A DNA stretch of 64,000 nucleotides from Rothia mucilaginosa (GTDB taxonomy: Bacteria > Actinomycetota > Actinomycetes > Actinomycetales > Micrococcaceae), in assembly GCF_019334805.1 (NCBI RefSeq), contig NZ_CP079822.1:186001-250000 (forward strand), written 5' to 3'. Numbering within the stretch: the first letter of the stretch is position 1; every line of letters begins with the position of its first letter. The notes beneath the pieces are model-generated. The model searched no databases and was not told the DNA's origin. It worked only from the letters and a program-made list of their open reading frames with translations. This document shows, one piece after another, positions 29,852-38,042 of the stretch. The translations under genes and the position numbers were made by a program.

Positions 29852-30670
29852 CTACGCGCTTTTGAGCACGTGGCGCATGCGCTCACGCTTGGTCTGCAGG
29901 TAGTGTGCGTTCTCGACTCGGGCGGGAATTTCATCCGGGATGAGCTCGGTAACCTGCAGGCCGAGGCTTTCGAGCGCCTCCTGCTTGGCGGGGTTGTTGG
30001 TTACGAGCCTCAGCTCGTTCACGCCGAGTTCCTGCAGGATTAGTGCCGCCTGCGAGTAGTCGCGCATGTCGCCGTCCAGGCCGAGCGCCAGGTTCGCGTC
30101 GAGGGTGTCGAGTCCGGCATCCTGCAGCGCGTAGGCGCGGAGCTTGTTGACCAGTCCGATGCCGCGTCCTTCGTGGTTGCGCACGTAGATGAGGTACCCG
30201 CCGGTGCGGCTGAGGATGCGCAGGCCGTTCTCCAGCTGGGGGCCGCAATCGCATCGGAAGGAACCGAAAATGTCGCCGGTGGCGCATTCAGAGTGGATGC
30301 GTACCGCGGGTGCTCCCCCGTCCTCGGCGGGTACGGGGGTGCCGTCACGGTCGAGGGCGCGGGCGCTGATGTGCTCGGCGCCGTCTGCGAATCGCCAGGC
30401 GCGCAGACCGAACAGACCCTGCGGGGTGGGTACGGCGACCTCTTCGGTGCTTTCGACCAGTAGCGGGCTGGGGTTGGGCACCATGTCGAGGGGGCTGACC
30501 CGGTAGCCTTCAGCGAGCTGGGAGGCGATGCGCAGGGATTCGGCGCTGAGCTCTTCAGCCTGCGCCTCAAGCGGCTCAACCAGGGTGCCCGGCTCTGCCA
30601 AGGTGACAGCCGCGGGGGTACCCGATGCGGAAGTGCCCGGCGTTGCCTGGGTGTTAGGGGTTTCGCTCAT
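29852..30670 (-). CDS. ribA: GTP cyclohydrolase II
   Basis: Opens GTP to start riboflavin synthesis. The 272-residue protein has an N-terminal extension of about 65 residues, then RIHSECATGDIFGSFRCDCG near 145 carrying the zinc cysteines and the phosphate-binding Arg. YVRNHEGRGIGLVNKLRAYALQD near 180 and RLVTNNPAKQEALESLG near 230 follow. In most Actinobacteria this domain is fused behind RibB. Here RibB is fused to RibE instead and RibA stands alone, eight bases downstream of that fusion. Confidence 0.94.
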   Translation of the reverse strand: MSETPNTQATPGTSASGTPAAVTLAEPGTLVEPLEAQAEELSAESLRIASQLAEGYRVSPLDMVPNPSPLLVESTEEVAVPTPQGLFGLRAWRFADGAEHISARALDRDGTPVPAEDGGAPAVRIHSECATGDIFGSFRCDCGPQLENGLRILSRTGGYLIYVRNHEGRGIGLVNKLRAYALQDAGLDTLDANLALGLDGDMRDYSQAALILQELGVNELRLVTNNPAKQEALESLGLQVTELIPDEIPARVENAHYLQTKRERMRHVLKSA

Positions 30671-30678
30671 GCGTTCTC

Positions 30679-31962
30679 CTACGCCTTAGCTACATACTTG
30701 ATGAGGTCTTCGATAGAGATCATGGGCAGGTTGTGCTCGGTTGCGAAGGCGCGCAGTGCGTCGAAACGCATCATGGAGCCGTCGTCGTGCACGACCTCGG
30801 CGATAACGCCCACGCCGGACAGGCCCGCCGCGAGGGAGAGTTCCACTGCGGCTTCGGTGTGGCCGGGGCGTTCCGCCACGCCGCCGTCAACGGCGCGCAG
30901 CGGGAAGATGTGGCCCGGGCGAGTAATGTCAGCCGGGCTGGAGGAGGCATCCGCGAGGATCTGCACGGTGCGTGCGCGATCTGCCGCGGAGATGCCGGTG
31001 CTCACGCCGGATGCCGCATCGCAGGAGACGGTGTAGGCGGTGCCCTTGGGGTCTTCGTTGTTGGTGACCATGGGCGGCAGGTTCATCTCGTCGGCACGCT
31101 TGTTGCTCAGGGGTGCGCAGACCACGCCGGAGGTGTAGCGAATCATGAAGCCCATCAGCTCGGGGGTTGCGTGCTCGGCGGCGAAGATGATGTCGCCTTC
31201 GTTTTCGCGGTCTTCATCGTCGACGACGACCACGGCGCGACCTGCGGCGATAGCGTCCACTGCGGTCTGCACGCTGTCGAGGACGCTTGCGACGTCGGCG
31301 CGACGCGGTGCAACCTGCTCGGAGGAAGAATCCTGGGGCACGCCTGCGAACGCGGTCAGACGCTGCACATACTTAGCGAGCGCATCGGTCTCAAGGTTCA
31401 CGCTGTCGCCAACCTTGAGCGCGCCAAGGTTGGTTGCCTTCAGGGTTTCGGGAATCAGGCCGACCTCGAACCATGCGGGGGTTTCGCCGGGCTCAGATAC
31501 CGCGGTGACGGTCAGGGACACGCCAGAAACCGCGATGGAGCCCTTCTCAGCGAGCAGGGGTGCCAGTTCGGTGGGCAGGTTGAAGCGCAGGGTGCTCCAC
31601 GCCTCGTGCGCGGTGACGGATGCGAGGGTGCCAACCGCATCCACGTGACCCTGCACGACGTGACCGTCGAGGCGGCCACCGGCGGGCAGGCAGCGCTCCA
31701 GGTTGACGGTGTCGCCGGGGTTCAGGTTGCCGAGGTTGGTGCGGCGCAGAGTCTCACCCATCGCGTAGGCGCGGAACTGGCCGGGCTGCAGCTGGTCGAG
31801 GTCGATAGCGGTGAGGCATACACCGTTGACGGCGAGGGACCCACCGTGTTCGAGGTCGGCGACAATGTCACCGGCGTTGAGGGTCAGGTAGGCTGCGTCG
31901 CTACCTTCGATGGGGGTGATGGATTCTACGGTGCCGAGGGCGCCAATGATTCCGGTAAACAT
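30679..31962 (-). CDS. Fusion of riboflavin synthase (RibE) and DHBP synthase (RibB)
   Basis: A 427-residue single frame from the ATG at 31962 (site AAAAGGAAA). Residues about 1-205 are riboflavin synthase alpha, with two lumazine-binding repeats: [14 protein letters not shown] with AVNGVCLT, then [12 protein letters not shown] with SGVSLTV. Residues about 225-427 are 3,4-dihydroxy-2-butanone-4-phosphate synthase, with [38 protein letters not shown] and [12 protein letters not shown] intact. A linker of about 20 residues ([18 protein letters not shown]) joins them. So one chain makes the four-carbon donor and catalyses the final dismutation. Both active sites look complete. Confidence 0.93.
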   Translation of the reverse strand: MFTGIIGALGTVESITPIEGSDAAYLTLNAGDIVADLEHGGSLAVNGVCLTAIDLDQLQPGQFRAYAMGETLRRTNLGNLNPGDTVNLERCLPAGGRLDGHVVQGHVDAVGTLASVTAHEAWSTLRFNLPTELAPLLAEKGSIAVSGVSLTVTAVSEPGETPAWFEVGLIPETLKATNLGALKVGDSVNLETDALAKYVQRLTAFAGVPQDSSSEQVAPRRADVASVLDSVQTAVDAIAAGRAVVVVDDEDRENEGDIIFAAEHATPELMGFMIRYTSGVVCAPLSNKRADEMNLPPMVTNNEDPKGTAYTVSCDAASGVSTGISAADRARTVQILADASSSPADITRPGHIFPLRAVDGGVAERPGHTEAAVELSLAAGLSGVGVIAEVVHDDGSMMRFDALRAFATEHNLPMISIEDLIKYVAKA

Positions 31963-32211
31963 GTGTGCTTTCCTTTTCTCGCCGTGTCCGCCGGGGCGTC
32001 GTCGTTGAGGGCGACGGGCGGCGATGGTTTGTTCGTCGGTATAACTATACGTATTTTTCGAATATTCCCCGTGACGGGGAGGTTTTGTGCCAGCATGCGA
32101 ACCAGCCGGCATGAACCAGCCGGCACAAACTAGCCGGGCGCCGGCGGGGGTTCCTTGAGGTGCTACTCCCCCGCCCGCGCTCAACCCAGGCGGATGCTAG
32201 TCCAGCCGCGA
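31963..32211. other. Spacer inside the rib operon with an AT-rich promoter-like stretch
   Basis: A 249-base gap separates ribD from the fusion gene. It holds a near-palindrome GTATAACTATAC (about 32039-32050) whose minus strand offers TATAGT as a possible -10. It also holds three imperfect AACCAGCCGGCA-type repeats (about 32098-32135). An internal promoter is possible. Confidence 0.35.
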
Positions 32212-33522
32212 CTAGTCCAGCCTCGGTTCGGGCACGTGGCAGGCGTCCAGCTTCGGCAGGGTACGCCGCTGCCCAGGGTCCTGCGCCGTTCCGCGAGGTG
32301 CCGGCACCAGGTGCGTTGCGGTGTCATTGCCGAGCACGCGCACTGCCGGGAACATGCCCAGGTCGTCCAGTTGCAGGCGCGGCGCCTGCGCGAGGGTGTC
32401 CACGAGCAGACTGTACACGGCGCTCTTGCCCTGCCCCATAATCATGGGGGCGCGGTACCAGACCATCTCATCGATGAGGTCTTCACCGGCGAAGAGGCCG
32501 ACCATGCCGGGGCCGCCCTCAATCATGAGGTGGCGCACCCCGCGGGCGTACAGCTCGTCGAGCAGTTCACGCGGGTCGTGGGTGAAGACCTGCAGGAAGT
32601 TCTGCGGGTCCGCCTCCACACCTTCGGGCGGATTGAGGCCGCGCACGCGGTAGTTCTCGGTAATCTTGGTCTTGCCCATGACCACGCGCAGCGGCTGCTT
32701 CTCGAAGCGTTCCCCGTTGGCGTCGCGCGCGTCCAGGGTCGGGTCGTCCATGAGGGTGGTTCGGGTGCCAATCATGACGGCGTCGGCGCGGTGACGAATC
32801 AGGTGCCCGTCAATGCGCGCGGCGGGGCCGGTAATCCACTTGCTCGTGCCGTCAGCTGCCGCAATGAACCCGTCCAGGGTGGACGCACTCTTTGCGGTGA
32901 TGAAGGGGCGGCGTTCGGCGGCGGCAATGAACCAGCGCTCGTTCAGCAGGTAGGAGGCGTTCGCGAACTCCTCCATGGCGTGCACGGTGACGCCCTGCGA
33001 GCGCAGGTAGGCGGCGCCTCCGGCTGCGTTTTCGGTGTCGTCGCTGTAGGCGTAGTAGAGTTCGCTGATGCCCGCTTCGGCGACGGCGTGGGAGCAGGGG
33101 CCGGTGCGTCCGGTGTGGTTGCAGGGCTCGAGGCTCACGTACATGCGGGCGCCGGTGAGGTCGGTTCCCGCGGCACGGGCGGCGGCGAGGGCGTCGGCTT
33201 CGGCGTGCGGGGTACCTGCACCTCGGTGGTAGCCCACGTGCAACAGGTGCCCGTGTCTGTCGGTAATAACGGCGCCGACGAGGGGGTTCGCGCCGCGGAT
33301 GCCCTGGCGTGCCGCCTGCAGTGCCAGGGTCATGGCGTCTGCGTGGCTGAGCGTCTGCTCGAGGTTGGGTAGCTGGAGGGTGCGTGCGGCGGGTAGCCCG
33401 GCGAGGTGCCCGTACTCCGCGGCGGAGTAGTCCGCCTCGTTGTGCGGAAGGGACACGCTCGGGGCAACGGTTGCGGGCAGGTGCGCGCTCGCCAGCACCT
33501 GCAGCGAGGGGTTCTGCGGCAT
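32212..33522 (-). CDS. ribD: Bifunctional riboflavin deaminase/reductase
   Basis: Deaminates then reduces the pyrimidine intermediate of riboflavin synthesis. About 436 residues from the ATG at 33522; a GTG nine bases upstream is also possible. A leader of about 55 residues precedes the zinc deaminase domain (VGAVITDRHG, HAEADALAAAR and PCNHTGRTGPCSHA supply the His and two Cys ligands). The NADPH reductase domain (about 200-400) has KSASTLDGFIAA, GTRTTLMDDPTL and LMIEGGPGMVG. A low-complexity tail ends the protein. Its start is one base after the ribM stop (TAAGATG), so translation is probably coupled. Confidence 0.94.
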   Translation of the reverse strand: MPQNPSLQVLASAHLPATVAPSVSLPHNEADYSAAEYGHLAGLPAARTLQLPNLEQTLSHADAMTLALQAARQGIRGANPLVGAVITDRHGHLLHVGYHRGAGTPHAEADALAAARAAGTDLTGARMYVSLEPCNHTGRTGPCSHAVAEAGISELYYAYSDDTENAAGGAAYLRSQGVTVHAMEEFANASYLLNERWFIAAAERRPFITAKSASTLDGFIAAADGTSKWITGPAARIDGHLIRHRADAVMIGTRTTLMDDPTLDARDANGERFEKQPLRVVMGKTKITENYRVRGLNPPEGVEADPQNFLQVFTHDPRELLDELYARGVRHLMIEGGPGMVGLFAGEDLIDEMVWYRAPMIMGQGKSAVYSLLVDTLAQAPRLQLDDLGMFPAVRVLGNDTATHLVPAPRGTAQDPGQRRTLPKLDACHVPEPRLD

Positions 33523-33523
33523 C

Positions 33524-34255
33524 TTAGGCACGACCCTTCTGTAGGTCAGTTACTTCAACGGTCACGTCGGGGAACTGGGTCTGCACCCGAGTCTTCTGCG
33601 CCTCCAGGTTGCGAGTGCGCCACCAAACGAAGAAACCGACCAGGGTGAAGCATCCGTAGAACACGTACATGAGGGAGGTCGCGTAGTAGCCTGCGCTCCA
33701 CAGCAGCGGCACGCCGACCAGGTCGACGGCTACCCAGATGAGCCAGAATTCAACCCAGCCGCGCGCCATGCCGTAGGTGGCGAGCAGCGAGCCGGTGAAG
33801 ATCCAGGCGTCGGACCAGACCGGTTCGTAGGATCCGAGTGCGCGGAAGATGGGGGTGAGCAGCAGGGTGCCTGCGACCATGGCGACGACCAGGCCTGCGC
33901 GTTCGGTGTTGGTGGCCCACTTGGGGATTACCGCGGCACCTTCGGAGGCGTCACCACCGGCTGCGCGGGTGGCACGCCAACGATGCCAGCCCCAGATGGA
34001 CACTGCAATAAACATGATCTGGCGGCCTGCCTGGCCGAGCATGGTGACGGGGTGCGGGCTGCCGACGAGGGCGCCCAGGAAGACGGTGAGGAGCAGCAGG
34101 TTGCCGAGAATGCCGACGGGCCACGCCCATACTTTGCGTCGCATGCCGCCGAGCGCCGATGCCAGGCCGAATGCGTTTCCGAGAACTTCGCGCACGAGGA
34201 GGGACTGGTCCCCCACGTGAATTTGTGCGTCGAAGAGCCACCGCAAGATGTCCAT
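33524..34255 (-). CDS. ribM: Riboflavin transporter RibM (PnuC family)
   Basis: A 243-residue membrane protein with about seven spans, of the PnuC/RibM family of vitamin facilitators. The start at 34255 follows AGAGAGGAAAG. Characteristic aromatic-rich segments include VWAWPVGILGNLLLLTVF near residue 43, AVSIWGWHRWR near 90 and GWVEFWLIWVAVDLVGVPLL near 170. As first gene behind an FMN riboswitch, its substrate is most likely riboflavin rather than nicotinamide riboside. RibM of Corynebacterium and Streptomyces are the precedents. Confidence 0.93.
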   Translation of the reverse strand: MDILRWLFDAQIHVGDQSLLVREVLGNAFGLASALGGMRRKVWAWPVGILGNLLLLTVFLGALVGSPHPVTMLGQAGRQIMFIAVSIWGWHRWRATRAAGGDASEGAAVIPKWATNTERAGLVVAMVAGTLLLTPIFRALGSYEPVWSDAWIFTGSLLATYGMARGWVEFWLIWVAVDLVGVPLLWSAGYYATSLMYVFYGCFTLVGFFVWWRTRNLEAQKTRVQTQFPDVTVEVTDLQKGRA

Positions 34256-34431
34256 TGTTTCTTTCCTCTCTGAGTTGGACCGTGTGTCGGATGCGCGGGG
34301 TGCGCATCTGCGGCGGCTCCGGGGAGAGGAACAGAACTCATCGATTCCGGGCGCATCACGGGGTGGATGCGCCGGTTCCGGTGTGTGGGCAGGATCCGCG
34401 GGACCTTCGGGATACCACGACGAAACGTCAA

Positions 34432-34471
34432 ACACGACCCCCACCGCGTTGTACCGCCGGTGGGGTCGCAG
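34432..34471 (-). terminator. Riboswitch expression-platform hairpin before ribM
   Basis: On the minus strand, CGACCCCACCG and GGTGGGGGTCG pair and are followed by TGTTTG. The hairpin sits between the FMN aptamer and ribM, where a ligand-controlled terminator is expected. Confidence 0.6.
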
Positions 34472-34510
34472 ACACCTTCGTGAGAGGCGGAACCTGCCTT
34501 TTTCTGCTCG

Positions 34511-34706
34511 TGCTACCTTCCATCCAGACTGTACTGTCGGCACCGGATTTTCACCGGTTCGGCCTCTCTTGCGGGCGGGCGTCTCTAGTGGAGTCTTGGC
34601 GTCCTGCGCGGATGCGAAGATTCGTACGATTTTTGCCTGCCTGCGAGAGCGGTTCGCGGGCTGTGACCGCCGGTTCGGAATTTCACCGACCCCGGAGCAC
34701 GATGTC
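34511..34706 (-). ncRNA. FMN riboswitch (RFN element)
   Basis: Minus-strand leader of the rib operon. Conserved segments appear in order: GGTCGGTGAAATTCCGAACC, GGCGGT, ACAGCCCGCGA, then after a variable arm CCGGTGAAAATCCGGTGCCG, ACAGTACAGTCTGGATG. This is a complete RFN match. FMN binding shuts down the operon, so synthesis and uptake respond together to flavin supply. Confidence 0.96.
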
Positions 34707-34713
34707 GATATTG

Positions 34714-34743
34714 ATTATGCCACAGTGCACGCCGGGGGTTTAA
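34714..34743 (-). promoter_or_regulatory. Probable promoter of the rib operon
   Basis: On the minus strand TTAAAC (34738-34743) and CATAAT (34714-34719) are separated by 18 bases, directly ahead of the FMN aptamer. Confidence 0.45.
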
Positions 34744-35104
34744 TTTGTTTTCTCTGGGGTAACTTCCGTGACAAGATGACGTTTTATGACTGTGCCCGCG
34801 GTGCGTCTTCAAGTCCCGCTACGCAACTCCCCGCGGTAGTCACCCACGGGGCCGCTTCGGAACCCGGTCCTTCATTTTTCGGGGACGATTTATCACGGTT
34901 TCATAACGGTGAAGAGCGCCAAACAGACCAAAGAGTTACGGGGACCTGTAGGGGGGTTACCCAGGACACATTGAACACCCGTCAATACCTTTATGACAAG
35001 GAATTATAACAATAAGGTTAAATTATTGGTTTAAGGTTTACTCCAGGGGTGATTTAAGGTTATTCTTATCTACAGGAGCTCCCATCACCGATAAACCGGT
35101 TCCG

Positions 35105-35413
35105 TTGAGAGCGACATGATTCGGACCATCCGAGCACTCACATCAAACCCTTAAGCTTCTGCCATTTGAAGCTGGAAAACTGGCCCGCGGACTGCATTCC
35201 CCGGATGGTTTTCACGCAGCATCTGCGCGTACTGGATTGCGCAGTATTGCGGCGCACGATGTTGATGTGCTTCACCATCGGGAGGCAACCACACCGAATT
35301 ATTTCTCAACGGAACCGGCGTGGGAGCTCTTCCGAATAAACTTCCGGAAGATCGCACGGTATGCGCCTTTGTAAACCTCTATGAGGGGGGCGTTGTGCGT
35401 GTCAAACGGTCAT
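35105..35413 (+). pseudogene. Possible decayed coding stretch
   Basis: A plus-strand segment ends with a readable tail, NGTGVGALPNKLPEDRTVCAF then VNLYEGGVVRVKRS and a TAA at about 35411. It is interrupted upstream by an in-frame TGA near 35247. Other frames (for example AGKLARGLHSPDGFHAASAR) are open over the earlier part, as a frameshifted gene would be. No family is recognised. A strong plus-strand terminator about 115 bases downstream supports past or present transcription. Confidence 0.2.
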
Positions 35414-35525
35414 AAGCTCCCGTTCTTCTGTCGTCGCCTACCGTGGTGCGCGATGGAGGTTACGGGAACCTTGCGGGATGGTTGATCCCGCGCGCTCTGC
35501 ATTGTCTTGTGGAGTGTGGTGTGTT

Positions 35526-35573
35526 TGGGTGGCGTATTCGCAGTGCCGGAGCGAATACGCCACCCGTTTTTAA
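35526..35573 (+). terminator. Strong orphan terminator
   Basis: Arms GGGTGGCGTATTCG and CGAATACGCCACCC are followed by GTTTTTAA. No intact plus-strand gene lies upstream for 10 kb, so it must serve an unannotated transcript or a lost gene. Confidence 0.8.
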
Positions 35574-35738
35574 CATCTAAAACAGGGGCACCCCAGACTG
35601 AGGCAAGCTAGCCTGAGAAGGAAACCCCGCACCAAGCCACCCATATTCCCTACCCCAAGGGATTGGCGCGTTACCTCTGAATCCCAACCACAGACCAACC
35701 CCTATATAAACCCCACCGAGGGGTAGGCGACCTAGAGG

Positions 35739-35828
35739 GCGTACCGGACACGCGAAGCGGGGGCTCCGTCCTCAAGGCGCCCCAGCGCCGCAGAGGGGGC
35801 ACTCCCCCGCGAGCGGCGTCCGGTATGC
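35739..35828. repeat. GC-rich palindromic repeat element, copy 2
   Basis: Outer arms TACCGGAC (35742-35749) and GTCCGGTA (35818-35825), inner arms GCGGGGG and CCCCCGC, and apical hairpin GGCGC-CCCA-GCGCC. Compared with copy 1 the outer arm and apical stem differ in sequence but keep pairing. The right half (about 35797-35845) is tandemly repeated at 35852-35905. Confidence 0.75.
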
Positions 35829-35927
35829 ACTTTCCAAACAACTAACCCACGGAAGCCGCACTCCCCCGCGAGCGGTGTCCGGTACAACCTCTCAAACAAC
35901 TAACCCGCAAGTAAAACTTCATACGCA

Positions 35928-35975
35928 AACAGGGTCGCCTACGATAGACATCTATCGCAGGCGACCCTGTTTATT
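35928..35975. terminator. Long hairpin terminator near the fabF end
   Basis: Arms AACAGGGTCGCCT.CGATAGA and TATCG.AGGCGACCCTGTT pair around CATC, with T-rich sequence on the plus side. It may end the fab cluster transcript on the minus strand together with copy 3. Confidence 0.65.
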
Positions 35976-35986
35976 GCTAACCCTAT

Positions 35987-36087
35987 AAAGGGCGTGTCGG
36001 GAATGCGTGGCGGGGGCTCCGTCCTCGAAGCGCCCCCAGGCGCTGAAGAGGGGGCACTCCCCCGCTAGCATTTCCGATGTGCCCTTT
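35987..36087. repeat. GC-rich palindromic repeat element, copy 3
   Basis: Nested pairing over 101 bases: AAAGGGC with GCCCTTT, TCGG with CCGA, AATGC with GCATT, GCGGGGG with CCCCCGC, and apical AGCGCC-CCCA-GGCGCT. The core is identical to copy 1, while the outer stems are different but still complementary. It lies 21 bases past the fabF stop. Confidence 0.78.
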
Positions 36088-36108
36088 CTATGAGGCTGTC
36101 GAAGAGTT

Positions 36109-37380
36109 TTAGTCCTCTACGGAGCGGAATGCTACAACCGCGTTGTGGCCGCCGAAACCGAAGGAGTTCGACAGTGCCACGATCTCACCGGCGGGCAGCT
36201 CGCGCGCCTCAGTCACCACGTCCAGGTCAATCTGGGGGTCCTTGTTGTCCAGGTTGATGGTGCAGGGTGCGGTGCGGTGGTGCAGTGCCAGTACGGTGAG
36301 TACGGCTTCGAGTGCGCCCGCGCCGCCGAGCAGGTGGCCGGTCATGGACTTGGTTGCGGAGACGGCAATGTTCTTGGTGTGCTCGCCGAAGGTTTCGTGC
36401 ATTGCGGTTGCTTCGGGCAAGTCACCGGCGGGGGTGCTAGTGGCGTGCGCGTTGATGTGCACGACGGTCTTCGGGTCGATGTTGCCGTCTTCGAGGGCTT
36501 CGCGCAGTGCGCGGGTTGCGCCGAGTGCTGCGGGGTCCGGTGCGGTGATGTGGTAGGAGTCGGCGGATACGCCGGTGCCTGCCAGTTCCGCGTAGACGCG
36601 TGCGCCGCGTGCCTTGGCGTGCTCTTCGGATTCGAGGATGAGTGCTGCTGCGCCTTCACCCATGACGAAGCCGTCGCGGTCGACGTCGTAGGGGCGGGAT
36701 GCCTTTTCGGGCTCGTCGTTGCGGGAGGAGAGTGCCTGCATCTTGGCGAATGCAGCCATGGGAAGCGGGTGGATTGCTGCTTCGGCGCCGCCGACGATGA
36801 CGACGTCAGCCTTGCCGCTACGAATCATTTCGGCACCCAGCTCCATGGCTTCGGTGGAGGATGCGCATGCGGAGACGACGGTCTGTGCTGCGGCGCGTGC
36901 CTTGAGGTTCATGGAGACGGCTGCTGCGTTGCCGTTGGGCATGAGCATCGGGACGGTCATGGGTAGGACGCGGCGGGGGCCCTTTTCGCGGAGGGTGTCC
37001 CATGCGTCGAGGAGGGTCCACACGCCGCCGATGCCGGTGCCGAAGGCTACGCCGGTGCGCTCGGGGTCGACTTCTTCTGCGGATTCGGCGTCGGGGCCGG
37101 TGAATCCTGCGTCTTCCCATGCTTCGCGTGCGGCGATGAGGGCGAGCTGGCCCGAGGGATCCAGGCGCTTTGCTTCTACCTTGGTGAGGCGGCCGGATTC
37201 GAGGGCGGGCACGGCGAGCTGGCCTGCAATGTATACGGGCAGGTCGTATTCCTTGACCCAGGGGTGGTCGAGGGTGGATACACCAGATACGCCCTTGGTT
37301 GCGTTTTCCCAGGTGGTGGGGACGTCGCCGCCAATGGGGGTGGTCGCGCCGAGGCCGGTCACCAGCACTTTTCGAGACAT
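36109..37380 (-). CDS. fabF: 3-oxoacyl-[acyl-carrier-protein] synthase II
   Basis: Elongating condensing enzyme of type II fatty acid synthesis. The start at 37380 follows AGAGAAAG; 423 residues. Thiolase-fold motifs are VVSACASSTEAMELG near residue 165 with the catalytic Cys, INAHATSTPAGDLPE near 312 and SATKSMTGHLLGGAG near 345 with the two catalytic His residues, and NSFGFGGHNAVV near 405. Last gene of the fabD-fabH-acpP-fabF cluster. Confidence 0.96.
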   Translation of the reverse strand: MSRKVLVTGLGATTPIGGDVPTTWENATKGVSGVSTLDHPWVKEYDLPVYIAGQLAVPALESGRLTKVEAKRLDPSGQLALIAAREAWEDAGFTGPDAESAEEVDPERTGVAFGTGIGGVWTLLDAWDTLREKGPRRVLPMTVPMLMPNGNAAAVSMNLKARAAAQTVVSACASSTEAMELGAEMIRSGKADVVIVGGAEAAIHPLPMAAFAKMQALSSRNDEPEKASRPYDVDRDGFVMGEGAAALILESEEHAKARGARVYAELAGTGVSADSYHITAPDPAALGATRALREALEDGNIDPKTVVHINAHATSTPAGDLPEATAMHETFGEHTKNIAVSATKSMTGHLLGGAGALEAVLTVLALHHRTAPCTINLDNKDPQIDLDVVTEARELPAGEIVALSNSFGFGGHNAVVAFRSVED

Positions 37381-37550
37381 TGTGGCACTTTCTCTTCGGT
37401 GGTCGATTTGGTGGTTTATCCGGTGGTGTGTGGATAAAAACCTGTAGGGCCCGGGGTTTACAGTGGGCGTTTTCACGCCGTGGAGAGTGCAGTCATCGCA
37501 CCCTGTGTGTTCCCGGGGTGTGTTGGGTTGAGGCTGAGTGAATAGCGATG

Positions 37551-37580
37551 CGGCGCGGGCCGGTGAGAGCCCGCGCCGCC
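37551..37580 (-). terminator. GC-rich hairpin between acpP and fabF
   Basis: Arms CGGCGCGGGC and GCCCGCGCCG flank an 8-base loop, 18 bases after the acpP stop. No T tract, so it may stabilise the abundant acpP mRNA or attenuate rather than stop transcription. Confidence 0.5.
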
Positions 37581-37597
37581 TCGTTATTGGTTATAGC

Positions 37598-37840
37598 TTA
37601 GGCAGCGTTCGCGATGAACTCGACTGCGTCGCCAACGGTCTTGAGGTTCTGGACCTCTTCGTCCGGGATGGTCACCTCGAACTTCTCCTCAGCGTTCACG
37701 ACGATGGTCATCATCGAGATGGAGTCGATGTCCAGGTCCTCGGTGAAGGACTTGTCCAGCTGAACGTCCTCAACCTCAACGCCGGTCTCTTCGTTAACGA
37801 TTTCTGCCAGACCTGCGAGGATCTCTTCCTTGTTAGCCAT
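37598..37840 (-). CDS. acpP: Acyl carrier protein
   Basis: An 80-residue acidic carrier. The phosphopantetheine attachment serine lies in DLDIDSISMMTIV near residue 40; the usual motif is DSL, here DSI. Helices I and II frame it as expected. The start is preceded by AAAGGAGC. It carries acyl chains between FabD, FabH and FabF, encoded on either side. Confidence 0.96.
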   Translation of the reverse strand: MANKEEILAGLAEIVNEETGVEVEDVQLDKSFTEDLDIDSISMMTIVVNAEEKFEVTIPDEEVQNLKTVGDAVEFIANAA

Positions 37841-38042
37841 TCAGGGGCTCCTTTGTTGTTCGATGGTCATCGCACCCGCCGGGTGGGGGTACGCGTGCAT
37901 TACCGAGTTTATCGTGTCTGCGTGGTGTACGCATGCGGCAACTCGGAGTTTAGGGGATGCTTTCCCGCTTTATTTTCTTTCTCGTGTACCGGCACTGTGC
38001 CGGTCGTGAGGGGCGGTGAGCATCGGGCTCTGGTGGTTTTTC

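Larger units (their letters stand above)
34744..36108. other. 1.4-kb gene-free region between the rib operon and fabF
   Basis: No intact gene. From left: an AT-rich patch at 34985-35080 with TTTAAGGTT repeated, a possible decayed coding stretch on the plus strand (35100-35410), an orphan terminator (35526-35572), then composite repeats (35593-36087). The short minus frame at 35151-35357 has no ribosome site or family resemblance. Confidence 0.5.

Noticed and set aside
34248..35009. 253-codon frame over the FMN riboswitch
   Set aside because: It lies opposite the riboswitch and its terminator; composition and location show it is not coding.
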